A stretch of DNA of 64,000 nucleotides. Source: Sipunculus nudus (taxonomy: Eukaryota; Annelida; Sipuncula; Golfingiida; Sipunculidae). Positions 13,266 to 22,809 of the stretch are shown piece after piece. The notes beneath the pieces were generated by a model. It saw nothing but the letters and a program-made list of their open reading frames with translations, was not told the origin of the DNA and did not search any database. The translations under genes and the position numbers were made by a program. The stretch is from contig CM049316.1 of NCBI GenBank assembly GCA_026874595.1, positions 27,203,339 to 27,267,338 on the forward strand. The letters run 5' to 3'. Numbering within the stretch: position 1 is the first letter of the stretch; every line of letters starts with the position of its first letter.

Positions 13266-15608
13266 ATGACCTACATAATATCGTTAGCATTTTTCATTGT
13301 ATCCAGTGTAGTTTTACTGCGTGACACTGCTGGGAACATTGGTTGCTCACCATGTGATTGCCATTATAACGGTGGCTCGATCGTCGTCAACTGTACCGAC
13401 AAAAAATTGACACACATACCTGACCTCTGCAAAGAGAATGTGACAGAGTTTTTACTGTCTGGAAACAATTTAGCACAAATAAATAAGAGCACTTTTACCA
13501 AGTGTGTTCATTTACGGATATTGGATTTGTCAAGTTCAAAAATAAAGAAACTGGAAGACGGAGCATTTGAAGGACTCTTTCTGTTGGTTTTCCTTGATCT
13601 TCGCGACAATTCTCTTTGTTCAGAGCCCCAGGACTGCAATATGTCAGGTGTGTTTAAGCCACTCAGAAATTTAGAAACATTAAACCTGTCGTCTAATAGC
13701 CAATTAGTTATTTATAAATACAAATTCTTATTATCTATGATGCTCTCTCTGCCAAAAGGGAAGTTACATGAACTGAGACTACACAGAGTGGCATGGACCA
13801 TTCGGTTTTCAGAAAATGACCTCACGTGTGCACTTCTGGAATCGATTAAGACGAAATCTCTCAGAATACTAGATCTTGGCTATAACAGGATTGCTTTCAT
13901 TCCTGCCTATCTCGTGCATTACACGCCAAATTTAGAAGAACTTTACCTACAATCGAACCATATTTATTTATTTTCATTTCTACTCGGACTTAATCATTTG
14001 AAGGTATTAGATATAAGCGAACAAACGGCAGATATATTAAACATGCCAAATAGAAATTGCCAGCATGAGAATCCGTGGCAATCAAAATCAAAACATATAC
14101 ATAAAAACAAGATGTGTGGTTTTGCATATGATAAAAAATGGAACCGTACAATATGGTCTAGGCAATTTATGAACGGAAATTATACATTTCCCCCAATCCC
14201 ATGGCCTGACAATTTGACCCGTTTAAAAGCAAATAATGTCCTTAGTTTTAAAAGAGTAGAATATACTGAGCCTCTGATTATTTCAAACACCAAATACTTG
14301 CGCAAGGTTAAAATTAACCTTTCTAACAACAGATTGATGAGGTTCTTTGGTACGATAGATCTACGCAAACCCGCCACAGGATTTTACTTTGACTTGACTG
14401 ACAACAAGATCAGCAATATATCAAAAAATGCTTTTGGTAAGAACCTAGCTGCAGCAATTGTTTCAATAAATTTGACAAATAACAATCTTGGTGAGCTACT
14501 AAAACAAGGTGAGGGCCCCTTACCAAACTTATCCAATTTAACATCTTTGGATCTCACATCCAACAATATATTTACTGTTTCGGCTAAGATCTTTAACGGC
14601 TCTGTTCCACTACAGCTGGAAACCTTGATTCTCAAAGACAATAATTTACATGACATTCCAGCTGGTATTGTCACTCTTAAGAAAATGAGAAGTCTGGATC
14701 TTTCGAACAACAGAATTCTCTACCTTAATGCTGACGCTATATCACAATTAACAACACAGTTTGAAAGGGCTCAGCGTGTTGGAAGTACGTTTAATCTTGA
14801 TTTGAGCAGGAATCCTTTAGAATGTTCATGTCGTTCGCACCATTTTCTCAAGTGGTTGGATAAGTTTCGACGTAATCTGACAAACTTTGAAGACCTAAAT
14901 TGTGAAATTCAAGGGAAGCAAATCTATTTCTCTCAATTAAATGACTATATTTTGCCAAATCTTGAAAAGAAATGCCTCAGTTTACAATGGTTGTATGTTA
15001 CTGCAGGAGTTCTTGTAAGCATTGTAATTTGTTTGACTGTATCTGTGATTGCTTATCGTCACCGATGGGACATAAAGTACTTCTGTATCCGACTGAAAAT
15101 CAGGCGCGAGCTCTACGCTGAATTATTAGAAGAAGAGGGTGCTTATCAGTATGATGCCTTTGTAGCATACAGCGAGCATGATTTACTCTGGGTCGCGAAC
15201 TCTTTAATTCCAAACCTAGAAGAAGGAGAGAGACCGCTTAGATTGTGCGTCCATCACAGAGATTTTATAGTTGGTGAGCCAATTGAAGATAACATTCTTC
15301 GGAGCATATCGACAAGTCGCAAAACCATCATTGTATTGTCAAGACATTTTATTTCCAGTGGTTGGTGTAAATTTGAAATGCACATGGCACGAATCCACAC
15401 GATGGAAAGAGGCGTAGATAAATTAATTGTTGTCTTGCTCGAGGAAATTCCGATTGTTGAGATGCCACGCACATTGGTGGCCATATTGAGACGTCACACA
15501 TATCTCGAATGGCCCGGGGAAGGAATGATTGAAAATGCATTTTGGTCACGTTTGCGTATTGCCCTCACCCAAAGATCTGAAAATGTTAACATGACTCAGC
15601 AATTGTGA
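13266..15608 (+). CDS. Toll-like receptor (LRR ectodomain, TM, TIR)
   Basis: This is a pattern-recognition receptor of the Toll family, predicted to sit in the plasma or endosomal membrane and signal through TIR adaptors such as MyD88. The open frame begins at 13185 (807 codons). I prefer the ATG at 13266 (residue 28) because a hydrophobic signal peptide (YIISLAFFIVSSVVLL) follows at once. Residue numbers below are for the 807-codon frame. Domains in order: N-terminal cysteine cap (C54, C57, C59, C70); about a dozen leucine-rich repeats (residues 85-545) with many NxS/T sites; one CxC-type C-terminal cap (NPLECSC, C547, C549, C573, C597); a transmembrane helix at about 602-624; and a TIR domain at 654-795. 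The TIR has box 1 YDAFVAYS, box 2 RLCVHHRDFIVGEP and box 3 FW. One C-terminal cap means the single-cysteine-cluster type. Odd: the BB-loop proline is replaced by valine (residue 696). The coding sequence is uninterrupted. Confidence 0.95.
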   Translation: MTYIISLAFFIVSSVVLLRDTAGNIGCSPCDCHYNGGSIVVNCTDKKLTHIPDLCKENVTEFLLSGNNLAQINKSTFTKCVHLRILDLSSSKIKKLEDGAFEGLFLLVFLDLRDNSLCSEPQDCNMSGVFKPLRNLETLNLSSNSQLVIYKYKFLLSMMLSLPKGKLHELRLHRVAWTIRFSENDLTCALLESIKTKSLRILDLGYNRIAFIPAYLVHYTPNLEELYLQSNHIYLFSFLLGLNHLKVLDISEQTADILNMPNRNCQHENPWQSKSKHIHKNKMCGFAYDKKWNRTIWSRQFMNGNYTFPPIPWPDNLTRLKANNVLSFKRVEYTEPLIISNTKYLRKVKINLSNNRLMRFFGTIDLRKPATGFYFDLTDNKISNISKNAFGKNLAAAIVSINLTNNNLGELLKQGEGPLPNLSNLTSLDLTSNNIFTVSAKIFNGSVPLQLETLILKDNNLHDIPAGIVTLKKMRSLDLSNNRILYLNADAISQLTTQFERAQRVGSTFNLDLSRNPLECSCRSHHFLKWLDKFRRNLTNFEDLNCEIQGKQIYFSQLNDYILPNLEKKCLSLQWLYVTAGVLVSIVICLTVSVIAYRHRWDIKYFCIRLKIRRELYAELLEEEGAYQYDAFVAYSEHDLLWVANSLIPNLEEGERPLRLCVHHRDFIVGEPIEDNILRSISTSRKTIIVLSRHFISSGWCKFEMHMARIHTMERGVDKLIVVLLEEIPIVEMPRTLVAILRRHTYLEWPGEGMIENAFWSRLRIALTQRSENVNMTQQL

Positions 15609-15795
15609 GGCCCCGGATGTTTAAAACATTCTATAAAAGCATCGGCGGATTATTTGTTCTCTTGTGGAGAATAGTGGAAATGTGGAATATGACTTTTATT
15701 CTGCATATTGTCATCGGATGAAAATTTTCAGAGACAAAAAGTGTTTAATTGTAAACTGACTCAGTCATGTAGATGATCCTTCTGTTTTTGACACC
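15536..15795 (+). repeat. Tandem duplication, unit 1 (TLR C-terminus and 3'UTR)
   Basis: A 260-bp unit that begins inside the TIR box 3 codons (at TGCATTTTGG) and runs through the stop codon into the 3' flank. It is repeated base for base at 15796-16055. Confidence 0.97.
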
Positions 15796-16055
15796 TGCAT
15801 TTTGGTCACGTTTGCGTATTGCCCTCACCCAAAGATCTGAAAATGTTAACATGACTCAGCAATTGTGAGGCCCCGGATGTTTAAAACATTCTATAAAAGC
15901 ATCGGCGGATTATTTGTTCTCTTGTGGAGAATAGTGGAAATGTGGAATATGACTTTTATTCTGCATATTGTCATCGGATGAAAATTTTCAGAGACAAAAA
16001 GTGTTTAATTGTAAACTGACTCAGTCATGTAGATGATCCTTCTGTTTTTGACACC
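15796..16055 (+). repeat. Tandem duplication, unit 2 (detached TLR tail)
   Basis: An identical second copy of 15536-15795, with no mismatch when read through by eye. It contains a spare copy of the last 24 codons and stop, which lie in the 3' flank of the gene and cannot be translated from the TLR start because the stop at 15606-15608 precedes them. Confidence 0.97.
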
Positions 16056-16113
16056 TGTTGGTAATGTATTTTTTTTAACTTTACACCAGTACTGTCATCT
16101 TTAAGAAACAAGA

Positions 16114-16119
16114 AATAAA
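16114..16119 (+). terminator. Candidate polyadenylation signal for the TLR
   Basis: AATAAA about 510 nt after the TLR stop codon and downstream of both duplicated units. It is the first good plus-strand signal I see. Confidence 0.45.
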
Positions 16120-16289
16120 ATATAGCTAGATTAAACATTTGCTTAAAAAGGTGAAAAATACATTTTCCATATTGTTTGCCTGTACAGAACGATTTTCTTT
16201 TTCAAAATTGATTCCTCAAAATCAAACAGGTTATGTTTAAGGAAAATACAAATTCAAAAGCATCAGGCTAATAAGTGAAGAAATTTAAC

Positions 16290-16760
16290 ATACAGGAGAA
16301 AACAAGATGGAAGGTCTGGTTCTTGCATCAGATTATGGGAAAGCTGTTGACAGCATGTTATGGCCTTTTTTTTTATAAAATGTACTATTTTTTTCAATGT
16401 TGGCCCCTCTTTCATTGCTGGATACAACCACTGTACATTTATTTGAGCAATTGTATCATTAATAATGAAACAACTTCTCGCTCATTTCTATAGAGAGAGG
16501 AGTGCGCCAAGGAGATCCTCGTTCTTATATATTTTTATGCATTGTAAGTAACTTTTTGCATAAAAGATAAGAAATAATAAAACATAACAGGAGTAGATAT
16601 ACAATAAAAATCAAGAAACAAGTGCTTTTTTCATTTTCTGATGATATAACAAGAGTAGATAAAATAATGAATCAGCAAAAGAACTGTTCGGGAAAGCAGA
16701 AAAATGTATGAAGATTAAAATTGAATATTAGTAAAACGGAAGGGAACACTAAAAATAACT
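16290..16760 (+). pseudogene. LINE reverse transcriptase remnant (L1-like)
   Basis: Ordered reverse transcriptase motifs appear across shifted frames. First is GLVLASDYGKAVDSM (cf. the AIDFEKAFDS motif of LINEs); then ERGVRQGDPRSYIF at about 16493-16535 (cf. RGVRQGDPLSPYLF); then FSDDIT at about 16635 (the catalytic YADD-type motif with Y/A replaced); and a NISKTEG-like motif near 16725. Stops and frameshifts occur throughout, so it is dead. The RGVRQGDP form points to an L1/Tx1-type LINE rather than CR1 or RTE; this is motif-level only. Confidence 0.75.
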
Positions 16761-17251
16761 CGCGATGCAAACACTAATATATGGTCGATTGAACGTACCT
16801 CAGGCAGAAAGTCTAATACTTACATTTTTATAAAAATGTATCTAAGTTAAACGTAAATACTTTCTTTGCAGGTCTCTTAAAAGACTAGAATAAAATAAGA
16901 TAATGGAAAACCTTCCTGTATCAGGGTATACGGTTTAATGACAATAAAGGCTCATGCAGTAAAGTTTATTTCAGTAAGAGTTTGTATGAAGCAGGAATGA
17001 ATTATGTTGTTGATCAACCGCATATATTATCAATACAATGGACCTTTCTTGCATATTTATATCAGTCCAATAGATAAATATATGTTCATCAGATTAAACA
17101 CTAACACATCATTCTCTAGAACCGCTCAGACATGTTGTCACATTCCCTTGGGTACCCTTTTGTCTGTTTTATAATATTTATCGATCGTGAGATCGTGTAT
17201 GTAATGTTGTTGATTTATCCATGATTATATACTGTAATTCTATACATATAT

Positions 17252-17253
<2 letters not shown>

Positions 17254-17341
<88 letters not shown>
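17254..17341. repeat. (CT)n-(AT)n compound microsatellite
   Basis: About 25 CT units run directly into about 19 AT units. Confidence 0.95.
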
Positions 17342-17344
<3 letters not shown>

Positions 17345-17349
17345 CAGCA

Positions 17350-18395
17350 TGTGTGAAATGGGCCTGTGGGAGGGAGGGCCACTCAACAAGTTCCCGTCCG
17401 TCTACATATCTTATAAGAATGTATCAACCATACCCATTAAAAATAATAATTGACCATGTAACGGAAACTTATCTAACATTTCATGATCGCTAATTTTTAT
17501 GTTGTTTTATGGAACCTTATATTCCTTGATTTTAAAATCATGTGTCATGTTTGCAATGATAATGTTAATCTAAAACACGAATCTAATTACCCCATTTGTC
17601 TTTAAATCATAACAACTCAACCATTTGATTGAGATACGATTCTAACTTGCAGGTGGCGCTGTCTTTGAATACTTTTTATAATTTTGAAATGTCCAGAATT
17701 CATCTGCCGCAAGATTATTTATAATTCATGGAAAGTAATTAATGCTTTTTTCTGGACTTGGCTGTTGCCATTGGTAAGTTCATCAGTTGTACACATTTTG
17801 TGGTGTCACTAGGTAAAAATGTATCCTGTTTAAAAGGGATTTATACCAAGTCCTGGTCAAATTGAGCCAGCACCAATGTCATTAATATTGTTATTCACAC
17901 TGCTAGAGGATGTTCTAGACTTTGTGTCTTTGTGTATTATACACCGTAAGAAATAAAATATATGATCTGTATATATTTTTTGTTTCATTGTAGGAATAGT
18001 GAAATAGTGAATAGTAAGAATGTATTGGTCGTGTGTGTGGCGGAGCGTCGATAGATACACGAAACACCAAATGTTACTTTAATAAAACACCAACTTGAAT
18101 CCTAATAATTTACGATTCTGAAGGGAAGAATACGGATGTTAACCGCCCGTTACATTGTTCATTGAAGTCAGCTGTCAGATTTCCTGTCCAAAATCATGTC
18201 GATGGTTCATGATTTTTCATCATGTTCAGTGTAATAAGAAAGTCAGATATACCCCTCTTAAAATGAAGTATACGCAAATCAAAATAGGTTTTACCAGTTT
18301 GGGAACATATCGTTAAGGAGGTCAGAAAGTACACTCAATTGATTAATACATATCAGAGGCCGCTCCATACGTGTAAAAGTAGCTTTCATAATTCC
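17350..18395. other. Intergenic, no gene recognised
   Basis: AT-rich sequence. A 67-codon minus-strand frame at 17857-18060 has no recognisable features. Nothing else seen. Confidence 0.5.
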
Positions 18396-18399
18396 ATTA

Positions 18400-19156
18400 C
18401 GGTAGAGCGCCGTATTTCCGAATGCCGGATTTCCAAAAATTCGTTTTTCCGAAAATTAAAATAGGGAACCAAAAATGTATTTGTATTTCCGAAATATATT
18501 TCAAGTATGTAAAAACCTAAAAAGTGTATTGTAACTACGAGTCACACGGCCTGCAGTCTTGTGTTAAGCCCAGTGGTGACCCTATTAATTAGTTCTGGGC
18601 CGATGATGTCGCCGGGGCAACGCTCGGCTCCCTGTACCCCTAGCAAGCGACTGAGCAGTTTATCCAAGAGCACTTGTGTGTTATCAGTCACATCTCGTTT
18701 GTGCTCCAGCAAGCAAAGTTCGTCGACTTGGGAAAGGATGCAATGCCAAATAACTGAGTAGTTTACACGCATCAGCATTGGTGAGGTATAATTCATTAAA
18801 CGATTGTGCTCGAGCAGCTCTTCAATTACTTAGATCGATAAGAAACACCGTGTTCCTTGGCGATGTCATTCGACCTTTCCCTCCAGTGAATTTGATGAGC
18901 ACGCACGTATCCTTAAATGCAGATAGACTGATCTTTCCCAATTATGCTCAGCAATAATCCAATATTTTTTATACGTCATGGTCGTCAATTACGAATATAA
19001 AAAAGAAACACCGTGTTTCTCGGGTAAAATGGCATTACGTTAATCATTAACTGTCGTACTAACTTGCCGCTAGACCCTTGTCCGCATCTCTGAATGTCCG
19101 TTTTTACGAACAAATAGCTTGTCATCCGACGCTTTCGGAAAAACGGCGCTCTACTG
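18400..19156. mobile_element. Pogo/Tigger-like DNA transposon remnant
   Basis: A 757-bp element flanked by TA on both sides (18398-18399 and 19157-19158, the expected Tc1/mariner-superfamily target duplication). The left terminus starts CGGTAGAGCGCCGTATTTCC; the right terminus, read as reverse complement, starts CAGTAGAGCGCCGTTTTTCC. The CAGTAGA start and CCGNATTTCCGAA style are typical of pogo-like ends. On the minus strand, a short helix-turn-helix-like stretch (SNDIAKEHGVSYRSK, near 18835-18880) resembles the DNA-binding domain of such transposases. A separate 84-codon minus frame at 18542-18796 is not recognised. No DDE domain is seen, so it is non-autonomous or decayed. Confidence 0.75.
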
Positions 19157-19697
19157 TATTAGCCAGTAAGCGCAACATAATAATATACTCATGTTGCCAA
19201 ACTCTCGGGACCGGAATTCATCTAATTAAAAACAAAATTAAAAAAATACTATTTGAAAGTTTCTTCATTCTAAATATTTTTGGATATACAGTAAAAAAAT
19301 CCTTGGTTTAAACTCAGATTTATAAACAACACGTATTTTAGTTCAAGATATCCGTCAAAGTAAAGAGGGAAAACGTGGCTTATACTTCACGGTAGGACCG
19401 TCAGTTTATTTTGCTCAGCTGACTGTAAGTTATCTGAGCTATGGCAAACACCCTTTGACCGGCGTCCGTCCGGTTGTACGTCCGTCCGTCTGTTAACAAG
19501 GCACAAAGCATATCCATCGAGGTTCTAGGCAAATCTCTTTGAAAACCATAAATTAGGTCATGATGACATATATTTTGTGACCTACGAGACCAAAACCCTG
19601 AATGTCAGATGAGCACAAATCGTATCTGTTAGACCTAGAATCTTCTAACACAACATCCTAGGAGGTCTAAACAACTCTCTTCGAAAACCTGAATTTG

Positions 19698-19710
19698 GGT
19701 CATGGTGACC
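19698..19710. promoter_or_regulatory. IR3 nuclear-receptor half-site palindrome
   Basis: GGTCAtggTGACC, which matches the canonical estrogen-response-element core (GGTCAnnnTGACC). It lies at the same place in the tandem unit as the one at 20322. Function is unknown. Confidence 0.4.
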
Positions 19711-20321
19711 CACATTTTGCGAACTACAGGCCGAAAACAGGGTATTAAGCACGAAGAAAATCAGACAGGGCACAAATTGTATCTGTTTGGCCTATAATTT
19801 TTCTAATGTAAATTCTGAGACGTCCTTGGCAAATATCCTTGAAAACATGAAATTAGTTCACCATACCTATTTTTCGACCTAATAGAGAAATATGTCATAC
19901 AAGCAGACAGACAGTCAGACGGGGCACAAATTGTATTCATTATGGCTAGAATCTTCTAACACAAAATTCAGTTAGGTCCTAGGCAAATGTCCTTGGAATA
20001 CCGAAATAAGATCACGGTGACCTATATTCTATGACCTACATGCCGAAAACAGGATTTTAGGGACCCAGAACGTCAGACAGGGCACAAATTGTATTTGTTA
20101 GGCCTGTAATCTTCTAATGTAAATTCTGAGACGTCCTTGGTAAATGTCCTTGGAAACCTGAAATAATATTACAATGAAATATATTTTTGACCTATAGGAA
20201 AAGATGTCATACAAGCAGACAGGCAGTCAGACGGGGCATAAATTGTATTCATTAGGGCTAGAACCTTCTAACACAAAATTCAGTGAGTTCCTAGGCAAAT
20301 GTCCTTGGAAACCTTAAATAA

Positions 20322-20334
20322 GGTCACAGTGACC
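20322..20334. promoter_or_regulatory. IR3 nuclear-receptor half-site palindrome
   Basis: GGTCAcagTGACC embedded in AGGTCACAGTGACCT, a perfect 15-bp inverted repeat with 3-bp spacer. It is part of the tandem unit; neighbouring units carry one- or two-base variants. Confidence 0.4.
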
Positions 20335-20924
20335 TATATTCTGTCACCTATAGGTGAAAAATAGTTTTGAGCATCCTGACAATTAATGTTGCACAAATTG
20401 TGTCCATTAGGCCTAGAATCTTCTAATGTAACATTCAGAGAGGTCAAAGGAAAATGTCCTAGAACCATAAAAATAGGTCACTGAAACCTATATTTTGCAC
20501 TCATGAACCAAAAAACATGATTTTGAGCACCCAGAGAGTCAGATCTGGCACAAATTGTTTCCCTTAGGCCTACACTCTTCAAACATGACATTCAAGTCCT
20601 TGGCAATTCTCCATGGAAACCAGCAATTGGGGCTTTGTGACCTATATTTGGCAAGCTATGGAGTAGAAACATGATTTTAGCACCAAGACAGACTGGGTAC
20701 AAATTGTAACCTTTTCTTTTCGGAATCCTCTATTTTGACATCCACGGGGATCCAGTGCAGGTTTCCTGAAATCCCTGAATCCTGAAATTTTTATTTTCTG
20801 TCAATTTTTCAACATAATAACATTAGCCATAGGCTATTCCCACAATCAATATATAACATAAATAAAAGAAATGAGCATCAAGTCAAATTTAGCTGAGCGT
20901 AATGGCCCAAAGGCAACTTGTTAA

Positions 20925-22125
20925 TACTTTGTTACAGTGGTATACCCAGTCTCTCAATTTAACAGTCTTATGCAATAATGCTGACTGGCATAGAAAGTCA
21001 TGTGTCGAATACAGGATTAAAAGGCCTAACAGACCAAAATGTTCGTTACATTATCCCAGCTGATTTAAAATTACATTGATTTTTCATTATAAAGAAAGAG
21101 AATATTTTCTTACAAAACCATTAAGCTGAAAAGAGGAAACGTTTCTTGATATTTCTTGACAATCTCATCAAGCAAATAGGTCAATGTATGTGGACCTAAG
21201 ATTCATACTAATATTATACAACACACACACATACATACACATATAAATTCAATACATGGCGGCAGCTAATTTTAATGTCCTCAAGGGTACAGCTATACGG
21301 ATATAGTACACTGAGATTAAAGCAGCATTCCTATTACGATGATGGACTGATGGACGTTTGACTAATAATAGGATAAATATTTATGACAGGCTGTGTATAG
21401 GTAATGTATGTTTGTTATAAAATATGTAGACTTATCATTTGTTGAGGACATATCCTAGCAATGCCCTGTAAGTGCATGTTTATCATTCTGACACAAACTG
21501 CTGAATGCAATGGTAAGCCAGTTTGCAAATTTTCTAATTTCTTCGGATGCCTTGATTCTTCCCTTTTCACTCTCACATGAGATGACGCTTTAAACCAAAA
21601 GGCGAATTTTCAGCTTTATGTTAATACAAACAAAAGTCAGGCGTAGCATAGGATGTCGTCAGCATGTTATCAGGATAACAATGGTCTGTGGTTTCGTTAT
21701 TTTAATGTAAATCTTCCTGTTAACGTGATAAGTATCATCCTAACAAGATTGTGGAGCGCAGGAACATGTTATCTCTTCCCTGCCTAATAAACAACTAAAA
21801 ACTCACACATACTGGCACACCATGCTGGACATCATAATGAATTAGGAAACAGACACCGGGTCAATCCTTTCGTTATATAAAAAAATAATATGAAATTAAA
21901 AAACTAAATATTCAATTCCATTGCAAGAGCTTTAACAATGCATAAGTTTTCACTGGTCTCACGTGTTCTGATGAGAATATAAAAAATATATATCTCTATT
22001 TTACTCATCGCCACCTACGAGGCATCAAATGCTCTGCCCTGATCTTTTTGTTGAAATATTCGTACGAAAGGAGATTCATAAACTGGTCCATGAAAGCCTA
22101 ATATATAACCTAAGACATTTTTTCT
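20925..22125. other. Intergenic, no gene recognised
   Basis: AT-rich sequence with a short (CA)n-like tract near 21222-21242. I see no open frame or element worth naming. Confidence 0.5.
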
Positions 22126-22130
22126 TTATT

Positions 22131-22718
22131 TCATATTGATTTTGAAATTGTAGATTTCAATCCCGGGAAGAAATATAATAATTCTGTCATTAAAAAATTG
22201 TTCCCCAGTGGACTATGAAACTCTGAATTATCTTCGGTTCTCATAATAGGAAGGAAACAGTGATTCATTTCTATTTCTTCAAGGTAGTTCCCATGACGGA
22301 TGTGCAGCGCACTCCTGTGGCTAAAATTAAACGTCACAAATAACAAGGTAGGAGTGTCGACACTTCCCATGTATAGATACATCTCCCCTCCTGAATCACA
22401 AAATGGCCACTGTGTGGTCTGGATTTGGATCCTGCCAACATTAGGAGGACCAATTAACATAGCACAAGTCCTGTTTATGATTTCTTCTAAAAAGCATGTA
22501 TATATTAAGGCCTGATTCTCCCGTTCAGCCAGTCTCCAAAGCTACAGGCTCGTTGTTATACATTTAAGAAACTCCTCTGTTGATAAGCAGTCATCATTGT
22601 AAGGTACTGATGCACTCCTATGAACCCTGCTCGGCAGCAATACTGATGAACCCTGGGAGAAGGAGAGGGGGACATGAAGACAAAGAAGAATCTGAATCAG
22701 GGCTCCAAACGGAACCAT
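22131..22718 (-). pseudogene. Candidate secreted cysteine protein with one in-frame TAG
   Basis: A single minus-strand frame runs from an ATG at 22718 to a TGA at 22131, 195 codons, broken only by a TAG at 22542-22544. The first 22 residues form a plausible signal peptide (LIQILLCLHVPLSFS). After it come cysteines in the settings DDCLSTEEFLKC, YTCFLEE, NRTC and WPFC, and a beta-rich stretch (GGEMYLYMG, TPTLLFVTF). The frame stays open through the stop and keeps protein-like composition on both sides, which suggests either a recent nonsense mutation or readthrough. An alternative is an exon join that removes the stop: a weak acceptor ending in cctgtag coincides with it. I do not recognise the family. 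No introns or upstream promoter are apparent. Confidence 0.45.
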
Positions 22719-22809
22719 ACCATGGTTAATAATTAAACACGAAATGATCGAGGACTGAAAAATTATAAGTAAAAGAAAAAGCCTGGCGCCAGAATACACA
22801 AGCATTTTC

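Larger units (their letters stand above)
19411..20922 (+). mobile_element. Tandem-unit element A (about 155-bp units)
   Basis: A 1.5-kb element starts with an imperfect hairpin (GCTCAGCTGACTG...ATCTGAGCT), then a GTCCGTCC-rich stretch, and then about eight diverged tandem units. Each unit contains ggcacaaattgtat, cctagaatcttctaac, ccttggaaacctgaaat and a ggtcac-tgacctata segment. Landmarks recur 145-164 bp apart. It ends with AGCTGAGCGT...CAACTTGTTA. The same left hairpin and right end occur in element B at 41.9-45.5 kb. The layout (hairpin, tandem core, fixed 3' end) resembles the pearl/Helentron-type elements known from bivalves; the family is inferred. No coding capacity. Confidence 0.75.

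Noticed and set aside
14180-15549. Minus-strand open frames inside the TLR
   Set aside because: Shadows of the TLR coding sequence.
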